A stretch of DNA of 64,000 bases from Roseomonas sp. (GTDB lineage Bacteria; Pseudomonadota; Alphaproteobacteria; Acetobacterales; Acetobacteraceae), in the NCBI GenBank assembly GCA_020249775.1, contig JADCFA010000012.1, positions 62,001 to 126,000 on the forward strand, given 5' to 3'. How positions within the stretch are numbered: position 1 is the stretch's first letter; each line of letters opens with the position of its first letter. Of this stretch, positions 8,988 through 17,842 are shown one piece after another. Below the pieces are notes generated by a model that made no database searches, was not told the origin of the DNA, and worked only from the letters and a program-made list of their open reading frames with translations. The position numbers and the translations under genes are program-made.

Positions 8988-9488
8988 ATGGCGCAAAGCA
9001 AGAGCCAGGATGTGAGCAAGGTTGCGGCGGAAACCGCGGCGCAAGCTCAAAAAGTGATGAACGATGGCGCGGCGCAGGCCCGCGTCGCAATGGAGAAGAA
9101 CATGGAACAGATGACCAAGGGTGCCGAGAGCATCTTCAAGGCGGCGGAAGAAGCCGCCGAATTCGGCCGCGGCAATGTGGAGGCCTTCACCAAGGCCGCC
9201 CAGACCTGGGCCTCGGGCTCTCAGGACCTCGCCCGCCAGTATATGGCGCTGGCGCAGGGCTTGACCGACCACGCCCTGGAAGGCGCCAAGGCGCTGGCCG
9301 GCGTGAAGAGCGTGAATGAAGCCGCTGAGCTGCAGGCGAAGTTCGCCAAGGCCGCTCTTGAGAAGGTGGTTGCCGAGGGCACCAAGCTTCAGGAAGCTTC
9401 CGTGAAGCTCGCCGAAAGCGCCTTTGCGCCGGTGAATGCGCGCTTCACCGTTGCGATGGAAAAGCTGGCGAAGCCGCTGGCGGCGTAA
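8988..9488 (+). CDS. Phasin family protein
   Basis: 166 residues, almost entirely predicted amphipathic helix, rich in Ala, Lys, Glu and Gln and free of Cys. Phasin-like features are the AAEEAAEFGRGNVEAFTKA and WASGSQDLARQYMALAQ stretches and a C-terminal AFAPVNARFTVAMEKL segment. Phasins coat polyhydroxyalkanoate granules and control their size. The start at 8988 follows AAGGAAAGGG; an upstream frame to 8895 is rejected because its added residues are basic low-complexity sequence. Followed by a strong terminator, so it is monocistronic. Confidence 0.9.
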   Translation: MAQSKSQDVSKVAAETAAQAQKVMNDGAAQARVAMEKNMEQMTKGAESIFKAAEEAAEFGRGNVEAFTKAAQTWASGSQDLARQYMALAQGLTDHALEGAKALAGVKSVNEAAELQAKFAKAALEKVVAEGTKLQEASVKLAESAFAPVNARFTVAMEKLAKPLAA

Positions 9489-9567
9489 TTCCCAGGCGGG
9501 GCTGATGGCTCCGTTCTGGCTTGGCTGCCCCCCACCCCCCTCCTCCCAATCGGGGGGTAGCCGGCCC

Positions 9568-9606
9568 ATGGCGTGATCCATATCAATGGGTCACGCCATT
9601 TTTTTT
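9568..9606 (+). terminator. Rho-independent terminator after the phasin gene
   Basis: ATGGCGTGA and TCACGCCAT form a perfect 9-bp stem. The loop continues pairing (CCAT/ATGG with one G-T wobble), giving about 14 stacked pairs, and eight T residues follow. It lies 80 bp after the phasin stop. One of the clearest intrinsic terminators in the window. Confidence 0.92.
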
Positions 9607-9740
9607 CGTTGAATGGCAAGGTGTTCGCGATAAACTTTTCCCTCAGGCGCGTAACAAGGGCTTCACCTTCGGCTATTCGCTCCATATCCTATAGGCAGCG
9701 CGGCGTGGTAGCCTGCGTGCTGAAAGACCGAACCGAGAGC

Positions 9741-10085
9741 ATGAGCGATCAGGATAAGCGCCCAAATGACGGGCAAGGTGGTGGTGAAGGGCCGCAGACG
9801 GGCATTGTCGTCAAGGCGCGCCCGCGCACCAAGAAGCCCGCCATGTACAAGGTATTGATGCTGAACGATGATTACACGCCGATGGAATTCGTCGTTCACG
9901 TGTTGGAGAGGTTTTTCCAGAAAAATCGGGAAGAAGCGACGCGCATCATGCTACATGTGCATCGCCGTGGTGTCGGGGTCTGCGGGGTTTTCACCTATGA
10001 AATCGCGGAAACCAAGGTGACGCAGGTGATGGATCTGGCCCGCCAGAACCAGCACCCGCTGCAATGCACCATCGAGAAGGATTGA
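9741..10085 (+). CDS. clpS: ATP-dependent Clp protease adaptor ClpS
   Basis: 114 residues. The ClpS core is complete: [20 protein letters not shown] (N-degron pocket with the NDD acidic group), a hydrophobic helix with [25 protein letters not shown], and the C-terminal helix ending in QCTIEKD. ClpS binds proteins with N-terminal Leu, Phe, Tyr or Trp and hands them to ClpAP. The disordered Gly/Pro-rich N-terminus of about 25 residues is normal. A longer frame to 9573 is rejected. clpA follows after about 110 bp. aat, which makes N-degrons, is 7.8 kb away. Confidence 0.96.
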   Translation: MSDQDKRPNDGQGGGEGPQTGIVVKARPRTKKPAMYKVLMLNDDYTPMEFVVHVLERFFQKNREEATRIMLHVHRRGVGVCGVFTYEIAETKVTQVMDLARQNQHPLQCTIEKD

Positions 10086-10193
10086 GGATAAGGGGGTCGC
10101 AGAATCCCCGACGGGCACCTAGATGAGAGTCTGTAATCGGCCATGGCGTCCTGCCTCGGCAGGCGCTCCGGCCAAGATGGAGCGTCGTTGATC

Positions 10194-12539
10194 ATGTTGT
10201 CCCGTAACCTAGAACAGACGCTGCATCGCGCCCTGGCCCTGGCTGGTGAGCGCCGACATGAATACGCAACGCTGGAACATCTGCTGCTCGCGCTTGGTGA
10301 TGATGCTGATGCAACGGGTGTGCTCCGCGCCTGCGGGGTTGATGTTGAAAAGCTCAAGCGCGACCTGACCGATTTTCTGGATAAGGATCTGGCCGGCCTG
10401 GTGACGGAACGCGGTGGTGATCCGAAGCCCACCGCCGGCTTTCAGCGCGTGGTGCAACGCGCCGCCATTCATGTGCAATCCTCTGGCCGCGATGAGGTGA
10501 CCGGCGCCAATGTGCTGGTGGCGCTGTTCTCGGAACGCGAATCCCATGCGGTCTATTTCCTGCAACTGCAGGATATGACGCGCCTGGATGCGGTGAATTT
10601 CATCAGCCACGGCATTGCCAAGGCGCCCGGGCGCTCTCAGCCCCGCGCGGCGAAGGGCGATGGCGCGGGCAATGAAGATCAGGGCCAAGAGCGTGAGGAA
10701 AAGGGCCGCGGCGCGCCGCGTGGCCAGGATGCGCTGGCGAATTACTGCGTGAACCTGAACAAGAAGGCCGAACAGGGCAAGATTGACCCGCTGATTGGCC
10801 GTGATCAGGAAATTGAACGCACCATCCAAATCCTGTGCCGCCGCACCAAGAACAACCCGCTTTATGTTGGTGATCCCGGCGTGGGTAAAACCGCGATTGC
10901 GGAAGGGCTTGCCAAGCGAATCGTCGAAGGTGATGTGCCGGAAGTGCTGGCGAAATCCACCATCTATGCGCTGGATATGGGCAGCCTTTTGGCCGGCACG
11001 CGCTATCGCGGTGATTTCGAAGAACGGCTGAAGGCCGTGGTTTCCGAATTGGAAGCGCAGCCTGGTTCCGTGCTGTTCATTGATGAAATCCATACGGTGA
11101 TCGGTGCGGGGGCGACCTCAGGCGGGGCGATGGATGCATCGAACCTGCTGAAGCCCGCGCTCGCGCAGGGCACCATTCGCTGCATCGGGTCCACGACCTA
11201 TAAGGAATATCGCACACATTTTGAAAAGGACCGCGCCTTGGTGCGGCGCTTCCAGAAGATTGATGTGAATGAGCCGACGCTGGAAGATGCGGTGAAGATC
11301 CTGCAGGGTCTCAAGACCAATTACGAAAAGCACCACAAGGTCCGCTATACGCCGGAAGCGATCCGCGCGGCGGTGGAGCTTTCCGCGAAATACATCCATG
11401 ACCGCAAGCTGCCCGACAAGGCGATTGACGTGATTGATGAGGTCGGTGCATCGCGCATGCTGCTGCCTGAGAATAAGCGCCGCAAGACCGTGACGCTGAA
11501 GGATGTGGAAGACATTGTCGCCAAGATCGCGCGCATCCCGCCAAAATCGGTTTCCACCGATGATCGGGAAACGCTGAAGAATCTTGAACGCGATTTGAAG
11601 GCGATGGTCTTTGGCCAGGAAAAGGCGATTGAAGCGCTTGCCAGCGCGATCAAGCTGTCACGCGCGGGTCTGCGTGATCCGGAAAAGCCGATCGGGAATT
11701 ATTTGTTCTCTGGCCCCACGGGTGTCGGCAAGACGGAAGTCGCCAAGCAATTGGCGAAGACGCTTGGCATTGAACTTATCCGCTTTGACATGTCCGAATA
11801 TATGGAACGCCATAGCGTGTCGCGTCTGATTGGTGCGCCGCCTGGCTATGTCGGCTTTGATCAGGGTGGGCTTTTGACGGATGCGATTGATCAGCATCCG
11901 CATGCGGTATTGTTGCTCGATGAAATCGAAAAGGCGCATCAGGATTTGTACAATATCCTGTTGCAGGTGATGGATCACGGGAAGCTGACGGACCACAACG
12001 GCAAGAATGTGGATTTCCGCAATGTGATCCTGATCATGACCACCAATGCCGGCGCATCCGATATGGCCAAGCCCGCGATTGGCTTTGAGCGTCCCGCCCG
12101 CGTGGGTGAGGATGAGGAAGCGATCAAGCGGATGTTCACCCCCGAATTCCGCAACCGCCTGGATGCGGTGGTGGGTTTTGCGGGTCTGACGCCAGAGATT
12201 GTGGCGCAGGTCGTCGAAAAATTCGTCATGCAGCTGGAAGCGCAGCTTGCTGACCGGAATGTGACGATTGAGCTTTCCTCAGCCGCCAAGGAATGGCTGG
12301 CGGAACGCGGCTATGACCCGCTGTATGGTGCGCGGCCCTTGGCGCGCGTCATTCAGGAATATGTGAAAAAGCCGCTGGCGGAGGAATTGCTGTTCGGCAA
12401 ACTCGCCAAGGGTGGATCGGTGAAGGTGGGGCTCCGCGACGGCGCGCTGACCTTCGATTGCCAGGAAGCCGCGCCCCCTGCGCTGCCCAAGCCCGAAGAG
12501 GATCGGGATGCGGAGCGTGAGCCGGAGAATGTCGAATAA
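10194..12539 (+). CDS. clpA: ATP-dependent Clp protease ATP-binding subunit ClpA
   Basis: 781 residues, the normal ClpA length. An N-terminal double Clp repeat (SRNLEQTLHRALALA, EYATLEHLLLAL) binds ClpS. The first AAA+ module has Walker A GDPGVGKT and Walker B VLFIDEIHT; the second has GPTGVGKTE and VLLLDEIEKAH. The C-terminus contains GYDPLYGARPLARVIQ. It unfolds substrates for ClpP in the cytoplasm. ATG 10194 is chosen because homologues begin MLSRNLE; ATG 10143 would add 17 residues. The stop is immediately followed by the ATG of the next gene, so the YjbQ protein is probably co-translated. Confidence 0.97.
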   Translation: MLSRNLEQTLHRALALAGERRHEYATLEHLLLALGDDADATGVLRACGVDVEKLKRDLTDFLDKDLAGLVTERGGDPKPTAGFQRVVQRAAIHVQSSGRDEVTGANVLVALFSERESHAVYFLQLQDMTRLDAVNFISHGIAKAPGRSQPRAAKGDGAGNEDQGQEREEKGRGAPRGQDALANYCVNLNKKAEQGKIDPLIGRDQEIERTIQILCRRTKNNPLYVGDPGVGKTAIAEGLAKRIVEGDVPEVLAKSTIYALDMGSLLAGTRYRGDFEERLKAVVSELEAQPGSVLFIDEIHTVIGAGATSGGAMDASNLLKPALAQGTIRCIGSTTYKEYRTHFEKDRALVRRFQKIDVNEPTLEDAVKILQGLKTNYEKHHKVRYTPEAIRAAVELSAKYIHDRKLPDKAIDVIDEVGASRMLLPENKRRKTVTLKDVEDIVAKIARIPPKSVSTDDRETLKNLERDLKAMVFGQEKAIEALASAIKLSRAGLRDPEKPIGNYLFSGPTGVGKTEVAKQLAKTLGIELIRFDMSEYMERHSVSRLIGAPPGYVGFDQGGLLTDAIDQHPHAVLLLDEIEKAHQDLYNILLQVMDHGKLTDHNGKNVDFRNVILIMTTNAGASDMAKPAIGFERPARVGEDEEAIKRMFTPEFRNRLDAVVGFAGLTPEIVAQVVEKFVMQLEAQLADRNVTIELSSAAKEWLAERGYDPLYGARPLARVIQEYVKKPLAEELLFGKLAKGGSVKVGLRDGALTFDCQEAAPPALPKPEEDRDAEREPENVE

Positions 12540-12962
12540 ATGCATCAATACTTTGGCCGCTTGGTGAAGGCCACCAGCGGCCAAGGCTTATATTCCATTA
12601 CGGATGATGTGCGCGCCTGGGTTGCGCGGCAGGGAATTTCAAACGGCTTGCTGACGCTGTGGTGCCGCCATACCTCGGCATCATTGTTGGTGCAGGCGAA
12701 TGCCGACCCGGAAGTGATGGCAGACCTTGAAGCCTTTTTCATGCGCCTGGTGCCGGAAGGGCGCGGGCTTTACCGGCATGAGGATGAGGCGCTGGACAAT
12801 ATGCCAGCGCATATCCGCGCTGCGCTGACGCAAACCAGCATCAGCATCCCGGTGCAGAACGCGGCGCCGATGCTTGGCGAATTTCAGGAGATTTATCTGT
12901 TTGAACATCGTCGAGGCGCGCCGGAGCGCGGCCTCGACTTGCATCTTATGGGTGAGGCCTAA
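12540..12962 (+). CDS. YjbQ/UPF0047 family protein
   Basis: 140 residues, the standard size. Conserved segments are WCRHTSASLLVQANADP, a His-Glu-Asp stretch HEDEALDNMPAHIRAAL, and a final LGEFQEIYLFEHR. The family forms compact trimers with a conserved His cluster. Some members show weak thiamine-phosphate synthase activity in complementation assays, but the physiological role is unsettled. The start codon directly abuts the clpA stop, and its own stop abuts the convergent dioxygenase gene with no spacer. Confidence 0.9.
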   Translation: MHQYFGRLVKATSGQGLYSITDDVRAWVARQGISNGLLTLWCRHTSASLLVQANADPEVMADLEAFFMRLVPEGRGLYRHEDEALDNMPAHIRAALTQTSISIPVQNAAPMLGEFQEIYLFEHRRGAPERGLDLHLMGEA

Positions 12963-13844
12963 TCACTCCGCCGCTTGCGCGGAAGCCTGCCCCTGCACCG
13001 TGAAGAAGCTCGCGGATTTGGGCTGTTGCGGCAATTCCACGCGGGTTTCCGTGATGCGCGCAAAGCGGGCCGGCTTGCCGCGAATGACCTCACCCTCATG
13101 CGTGCTTGGCATTGGGTTGCGCGCCAGGGGCACGGCATCGGCAGCGGTATAGACGCAAATATAAAGCCCGCGCGGCTTGGTACCGGCATTGGGTGCTGAA
13201 CCATGCGCCAGCTTGGTATGCATCAGGCAGACCGAACCCGCCGGGCCATAGCAGGGGATGCTTTGCGCCAGCAGCGCCTTTTCATCCGCATCGGATACCG
13301 CGCCGGTGAAACGATCCCCGTCAAACAGCGAATACATCGGCCCCTTGTGGGAACCCGGCACAATGGTCAGCGCGCCATTGGTTTCATCCACATCATCCAG
13401 GAACAGCAACGCGGTGATGATGTCGTCATTGGTATGCGGCGTATAGGCGAAGTCCTGATGGTACAGCACCTCGGTCTTGGCACCCATCAGCTTCAGATTG
13501 ATCTTGCAATGATGGAATTTCACATCGGGGCCGATCAATTCGGCCACCATTTCCGTCATGTCGCTGTCACGCATCGCTTCCAGATAGGCGGGCGAGATAT
13601 CCGATGGGTTATTGATCCGCCGCAGCGCTGGCTTTTCGGCGGAATGTTCCTTGCCCATGTCGAAGCGCGGGCGGCCATCCACGCAGGGCGGGCCGAAGGG
13701 TTTTGTGTGGGCGCGGCTTTCTTCCACCCAGCCGGCGATCTCGGCGCGCAGCCGCGCCAGCAGATCGGGCGAGACAGCATTGGGCACCACCAGGCAGCCA
13801 TCGCTCCAGAAGGCATCCTTCTGTTCTTGCGTCAAAACACCCAT
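12963..13844 (-). CDS. Phytanoyl-CoA dioxygenase (PhyH) family protein
   Basis: 293 residues. The Fe(II)/2-oxoglutarate facial triad is visible: YHQDFAYTPH gives the HxD pair, and LAHGSAPN gives the distal His. The 2-oxoglutarate-binding Arg is probably in TKPRGLYI. Family members hydroxylate lipids, small acids or natural products; the substrate here is unknown. ATG 13844 is chosen because GAGGAG lies 7 nt upstream; earlier ATGs give a short basic extension. Apparently monocistronic, separated from the FkbM operon end by 57 bp. Confidence 0.88.
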   Translation of the reverse strand: MGVLTQEQKDAFWSDGCLVVPNAVSPDLLARLRAEIAGWVEESRAHTKPFGPPCVDGRPRFDMGKEHSAEKPALRRINNPSDISPAYLEAMRDSDMTEMVAELIGPDVKFHHCKINLKLMGAKTEVLYHQDFAYTPHTNDDIITALLFLDDVDETNGALTIVPGSHKGPMYSLFDGDRFTGAVSDADEKALLAQSIPCYGPAGSVCLMHTKLAHGSAPNAGTKPRGLYICVYTAADAVPLARNPMPSTHEGEVIRGKPARFARITETRVELPQQPKSASFFTVQGQASAQAAE

Positions 13845-13901
13845 GCTGCGTCTCCTCATCATCAAGGCTTGGAGCGAATAAAGCGCAAAACGCCAGCGCC
13901 G

Positions 13902-14645
13902 TCACCTGAGGCGCGCGGGTTCCAGGCTGGCATAGACATCGCCGCTATTGGCGCTGGCGGGCAGTGCCGCGATCCAGGCTTGCATCGCCGCAGCGTCACA
14001 GGGTGCGGGCAGGGCGAAGCTGAGGCTCTCCCCCAGGCTTGCCTGAAAATGCCGATAGCCAAGCGCGGTCAGCAGCCCCAGGCAATCGGCGGCCACATCG
14101 CGCTGGATGGTGGTGAATTCGAAGGAAAGCGCCCGCGGTGGGCGGGACAGGCCGCGCAGCGCCTCGGCTTCAAAACCTTCGATATCCAGCTTGATGAAAT
14201 GCGGCATGCCATGGGCGGCGATCAGCGCATCAAGGGTTGTGACAGGCAGGGTTTCGGCCTGGTCCCATTCCTGCCCCTCCCACCCCGGCGCACCGGCAGC
14301 GGCGGCGATGAAGGCCGTGCTGGCTGTGGCGACGGTTGGATTGGCGGTATTAAGGCGAAGCTCCGCCTTGCCCGCCCGCGCGCCCACCAATTGCGAAACC
14401 AAAGTCACGCCGGGATCGCCGCGCAGCAAAAGCCGCAACACGCGGGCGAGTGCCGCTTGCGGTTCCACCGCCACCACGCGCGCACCCAGGCGGCGAAAGC
14501 ACAGCATCCGGTCGCCGACATGTGCGCCGACATCAAAGGCGATGTCTCCCGCGTCCAGAAAGCGGCGATAAAAGCCATCCAAGGCCGCCACACGGCCGGG
14601 CGCGTGGTAGATGCGCAGGCTCCGGCTGATGGCGGCCCGCTTCAC
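13902..14645 (-). CDS. FkbM family SAM-dependent methyltransferase
   Basis: 247 residues. Class I methyltransferase signatures: AFDVGAHVGDRMLCF (SAM loop, about residue 36), VVAVEPQAALARVL with the ribose-binding acidic residue, and MPHFIKLDIEGFEAEAL, the FkbM hallmark. These enzymes O-methylate sugars or other hydroxyls. Translation starts with GTG at 14645, within a 4-nt GTGA overlap with the VOC gene stop, so it is coupled to that gene. Last gene of the GST-VOC-FkbM operon; no glycan pathway is nearby. Confidence 0.88.
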   Translation of the reverse strand: MKRAAISRSLRIYHAPGRVAALDGFYRRFLDAGDIAFDVGAHVGDRMLCFRRLGARVVAVEPQAALARVLRLLLRGDPGVTLVSQLVGARAGKAELRLNTANPTVATASTAFIAAAAGAPGWEGQEWDQAETLPVTTLDALIAAHGMPHFIKLDIEGFEAEALRGLSRPPRALSFEFTTIQRDVAADCLGLLTALGYRHFQASLGESLSFALPAPCDAAAMQAWIAALPASANSGDVYASLEPARLR

Positions 14646-15526
14646 GTGAAAATCAGCGCCGCGCCGGCAGCGTTTTCGGGCGGCACCATGATGCCTTCCG
14701 GCGCTTCCCGCGTGGGGATACCGGCCAGGATGCGCCGGGCAGAGGCTGCGCTATCGCCAGTACGCACCACCATCCCCGCCATGAAGGGTGAGGCCGGCGG
14801 CACCACGCCGGGCAGCACAGCGCCAAGCGCTTCCGGCGTCAGTATCCTGACGCGGGTTTCAAGCACTGGCGCCTTCGGCCCGGCAGCGCGCGCCGCACCG
14901 GGCAGGCGGAGCAGGAAGCCCCCCGCCGGGTCCGGTTCCACCGGCAGGCCGGACAGGCGCGAAAGCCGCGCGGCGGTCTCGGCGGGGTTGTCGGCGCATA
15001 AAATGGCGGCTTCCAAAACCTCGGCCTTGTTGGCGTGGTCCATCCAACGATCCTGCCAGACCAATTCGGGCGTGAGGTGCCGGATCAGCTGCACCCGGCC
15101 CTCGGGCGGGTCGGGGAAGGGCAGGCGGGCAAAGCGCGCAATCGGCCCGCCCGCCTCGACAGGTCGTTCCAGATAGGCAACGCCTGGAATATCAAGCCCG
15201 GCGGCGCGCAGGCGGTTCAGGTTCGCATCCTCATCCAGCATGGCGAGTGCCAGGATATGCATCCCCGCATAGCGCGCCAGAAAGGCGTTCAGATTATTGT
15301 CGAATAGCGCCGGGTCCAGGATCGCGATCAGCTCGATATAGCCATGCTTCAGGAAGGCGCAGCGATTGCCGGAGCCGTATTTCTCCACCGGCAAATCAGG
15401 CCGCCGCCGCCCGCTTTGCTGCGCAATCGGCGATAGCGTGAAGCCGAGCCTTTCATAGGCCGCGCACATCGGCGCCAGATCGCGCGCCGCGACGCCAAGA
15501 TGGTCAAGCGCAAGGGCGGTATTCAT
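14642..15526 (-). CDS. VOC family protein with glyoxalase-like domain
   Basis: 294 residues. The N-terminal beta-alpha-beta module LDHLGVAARDLAPMCAAYERLGF is the vicinal-oxygen-chelate opening. YGSGNRCAFLKHGYIELIAI supplies a probable metal Glu, and a second weaker module spans about residues 165-290. This matches the Glyoxalase_3-like single-chain group of unknown substrate. The ATGA overlap (15523-15526) with the GST gene and the GTGA overlap with the FkbM gene show a tightly coupled three-gene operon. A detoxification or ring-cleavage role is possible but unproven. Confidence 0.82.
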   Translation of the reverse strand: MNTALALDHLGVAARDLAPMCAAYERLGFTLSPIAQQSGRRRPDLPVEKYGSGNRCAFLKHGYIELIAILDPALFDNNLNAFLARYAGMHILALAMLDEDANLNRLRAAGLDIPGVAYLERPVEAGGPIARFARLPFPDPPEGRVQLIRHLTPELVWQDRWMDHANKAEVLEAAILCADNPAETAARLSRLSGLPVEPDPAGGFLLRLPGAARAAGPKAPVLETRVRILTPEALGAVLPGVVPPASPFMAGMVVRTGDSAASARRILAGIPTREAPEGIMVPPENAAGAALIFT

Positions 15527-16179
15527 GCGGGATTCTCATAACGATCTAGCAACCATTGAGCGGGCTCCGCGGTGGCTTCATCATACCAGCGTGCGACCAG
15601 CGGATGCGCGCGGACCGCGGCCATATAGCGTTGCGTTGTGGCGGAAAGCCCTGGCTGCCAGGTGATGAAGCGCGCCACCACCGGCGCATACATCGCATCC
15701 ACTGCGCCGAATTCAGCGCCCATCAGGAAGGGGCCATCTTGGGCGGCAATGGCCTCGGCCCAAATCGCCTCTACCCGCGCGATATCGGCCAGGCATTCTG
15801 GCGTGCGGCCAAGGCCCGGAAAGCTGCGGCCGAGGTTCATCGGCATGGCCATGCGCAAATTGCGAAACCCGGCATGCATCTCCGCCGCGATGGACCGCGC
15901 ATGTGCGCGCGCGCTGCGTTCCGCTGGCCAAAGCTTGGGCGCGACTTCCGCGCAATATTCGCAAATCGCCAGGCTTTCCCAAATCCGCGCACCGCGATGT
16001 TCCAGATAAGGCACCATGCCGGCGGGTGTCGCGGACTTAAGCGCGGTGGTCGCACCGCCACCCGCAAGCGGGATCACCACTTCCTCCACATCAAGCCCAG
16101 CCAGATGCACGGCAAGCCAGCCGCGCATGGACCAGGAAGAATAACGCTTGGTGCCGATCACAAGGCGGCCTTCGGGCAT
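15523..16179 (-). CDS. Glutathione S-transferase family protein
   Basis: 218 residues. The thioredoxin-like N-domain begins IGTKRYSSWSMRGWLAVHLAG, where the Ser of SSWS is the likely glutathione-activating residue. PAGMVPYLE supplies the cis-proline and ICEYCAE the following acidic loop. An all-helical C-domain follows. First gene of the GST-VOC-FkbM operon. ATG 16179 is preferred to the TTG-type start at 16197 because AGGAG lies 9 nt upstream of it. Confidence 0.88.
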   Translation of the reverse strand: MPEGRLVIGTKRYSSWSMRGWLAVHLAGLDVEEVVIPLAGGGATTALKSATPAGMVPYLEHRGARIWESLAICEYCAEVAPKLWPAERSARAHARSIAAEMHAGFRNLRMAMPMNLGRSFPGLGRTPECLADIARVEAIWAEAIAAQDGPFLMGAEFGAVDAMYAPVVARFITWQPGLSATTQRYMAAVRAHPLVARWYDEATAEPAQWLLDRYENPA

Positions 16180-16239
16180 GGGGGGAGTCTCCTGCAATAG
16201 CGCGAAGCATTATGCCCTGCTTGGTGGTGCTTCGGCTAC

Positions 16240-17205
16240 CTACTCATTGGGTCTCAGGTTATTGCGCCGGGCCACCGCACCCCAGCGATCCAATTCTGCC
16301 GCCACAAAGCCGCGAAAGGCATCGGGCGACATCGGCGTGGGCAGCGCGCCTTCATCGGCCAAACGCGCCAGCACTTCCGGATTGGCCAAAGCCGCTTTGG
16401 TCGCTTCGGAAAGTTTTGCAACCACCTCAGGCGGCGTACGACCGGGGGCGACGATGCCGTACCATTGCATCGCCTCAAACCCCGGAATGGTTTCGCTGAT
16501 CGCGGGGATATCCGGGGTTTGCGCCAGCCTTTCCTTGGCTGTGGTGCCAAGTGCGGCCACGCGCCCGGCGCGCAACACGGGCAATGCGGCAGGCGTGCCG
16601 GTCATGCCGGATTGGATATTGCCGGCGACCAGATCAATCACCATCGGCCCCGATCCGCGATAGGGCACATGCACCATCTTGAGCCCCGCGGCTTCAAGGA
16701 ACGCAATCATGCCGATATGCACATTGGAACCAGCGCCCGCGCTGCCATAGGTGATGGTATCGGGTGCGGCCCTGACGCGGGCGATGAAGCCGGCCAGGCC
16801 GCCTTCCGCCAGATTATGTTGCGCCAGCAGCACCATGGGCACTTTGGCGATCATGCCAATATGCGCGAAATCCTTCATCACATCGGCGCGCATGCGATAG
16901 ACATGCGGGTTCACCGCCAAGGTGCTGATCATGCCAATGCCGATGGTATGCCCATCGGGCTGCGCGGCTGCAATTGCTTCGGTCGCGATCACGCCGGCGG
17001 CGCCGCCGCGGTTTTCCACCACCACCGGCTGGCCCAGGCTGGCCTGCATGGTCTGCGCCATGACGCGCGCCAGGATATCCGTGGCGCCACCAGGGGCGGC
17101 GGGCGCGATGAAGGTAATGGGCCGGCGCGGCCAGGGCGCTTGGGCCAAGGCAGGGCTGGCAAGCAGCGCGGGGGAGAGGATCAGGCTGCGGCGTGTGGTT
17201 TTCAT
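16240..17205 (-). CDS. Bug/TctC-like substrate-binding protein
   Basis: 321 residues with a signal peptide (RRSLILSPALLASPALAQ). Bug features: WPRRPITFIAPAAPGGATD, VVVENRGGAAGVIATEAIA, TYGSAGAGSNVHIG, VHVPYRGSGPMVIDL and TPDIPAISETIPG. Periplasmic capture of an unknown organic acid is expected. The start at 17205 is chosen because GGAAGGAA is correctly spaced there; ATG 17211 is too close to it. No membrane subunits are adjacent. Divergent from an Lrp/AsnC regulator across 139 bp, so the regulator probably controls this gene. Confidence 0.9.
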   Translation of the reverse strand: MKTTRRSLILSPALLASPALAQAPWPRRPITFIAPAAPGGATDILARVMAQTMQASLGQPVVVENRGGAAGVIATEAIAAAQPDGHTIGIGMISTLAVNPHVYRMRADVMKDFAHIGMIAKVPMVLLAQHNLAEGGLAGFIARVRAAPDTITYGSAGAGSNVHIGMIAFLEAAGLKMVHVPYRGSGPMVIDLVAGNIQSGMTGTPAALPVLRAGRVAALGTTAKERLAQTPDIPAISETIPGFEAMQWYGIVAPGRTPPEVVAKLSEATKAALANPEVLARLADEGALPTPMSPDAFRGFVAAELDRWGAVARRNNLRPNE

Positions 17206-17288
17206 GGGCATTTCCTTCCGCCCCCAGCCTGACCCTGCGGCCTGGCATTTGGCAAGGAAAAGCTGCGCCCCCGCGCGGTAAAACCCGT

Positions 17289-17308
17289 GAAAACATGGTA
17301 AGATTTTC
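17289..17308. promoter_or_regulatory. Candidate operator in the Bug/Lrp divergent region
   Basis: GAAAA and TTTTC form a short inverted repeat with a 10-nt centre in an AT-richer patch. It lies 37 bp before the Lrp-type start codon and 84 bp before the Bug start. Lrp-family proteins commonly bind AT-rich dyads. Short arms make this tentative. Confidence 0.3.
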
Positions 17309-17344
17309 ATTCCATTTGGCGGTTTTGCCGGATATAGTCTCGCC

Positions 17345-17809
17345 ATGGACGATATAGACCGGAATATCTTGCTGGAACTGCAAGGCAATGGCTCGGCAGG
17401 GCTTGCGGAACTCGCCAAGGTGGCGGGGCTTTCCGTCTCAGCGACCGCAGAGCGTGTGAAGCGCCTGGAAGAACGCGGCACGATCAGGGGCTGGCGGGCG
17501 GATCTGAACCCGGCAGCGGTGGGCTGCCCGCAACTCGCCTGGGTGTTTGTGATGCTGCAATCCGGCACGGAAGCCGGCTTCATCACTGCCATGGCGGCAG
17601 ATGAGGCGGTGCTGGAATGCCATGCGATTTCCGGGCGCTGGTCCTATCAGGTGAAGCTCCGCCTGCCGGACCTTGCGGCGGTGGATAGTTTCACCAATGC
17701 GCGGCTGCGCGCCTTGCCTGGCGTGATGCGCACGGAAACCCTGGTGGCGCTGGCAACCCATAAGGAAACCAGCGCGCTACCGATCGCCCCGGCGGATGAG
17801 GAAGAATAG
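17345..17809 (+). CDS. Lrp/AsnC family transcriptional regulator
   Basis: 154 residues, standard size. The N-terminal winged helix-turn-helix spans about residues 2-55 (DIDRNILLELQ, LAKVAGLSVSATAERVKRLEERGTI). The C-terminal RAM ligand-binding domain includes CHAISGRWSYQVKLRLPDL and PGVMRTETLVAL. These regulators sense amino acids or related acids and act as dimers or octamers. Divergent from a Bug gene, which is the likeliest target. The stop is 33 bp from aat, so co-transcription with aat is possible. Confidence 0.93.
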   Translation: MDDIDRNILLELQGNGSAGLAELAKVAGLSVSATAERVKRLEERGTIRGWRADLNPAAVGCPQLAWVFVMLQSGTEAGFITAMAADEAVLECHAISGRWSYQVKLRLPDLAAVDSFTNARLRALPGVMRTETLVALATHKETSALPIAPADEEE

Positions 17810-17842
17810 CGCTTTAGCTTCGCCAATGCGGGGGCGGCACCA

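Noticed and set aside
8637-9581. 314-residue leftward open frame across the phasin gene
   Set aside because: Antisense to phasin and runs through the terminator-proximal region; no homology visible.
9661-9706. Promoter TTCACC-17 nt-TATCCT ahead of clpS
   Set aside because: Only four of six bases match in each hexamer; too weak to list as a feature.
13203-15176. 657-residue rightward open frame
   Set aside because: It is antisense to the PhyH, FkbM and VOC genes, has Arg/His/Gly-biased composition, no motif and no ribosome site. A mirror frame of GC-rich coding DNA.
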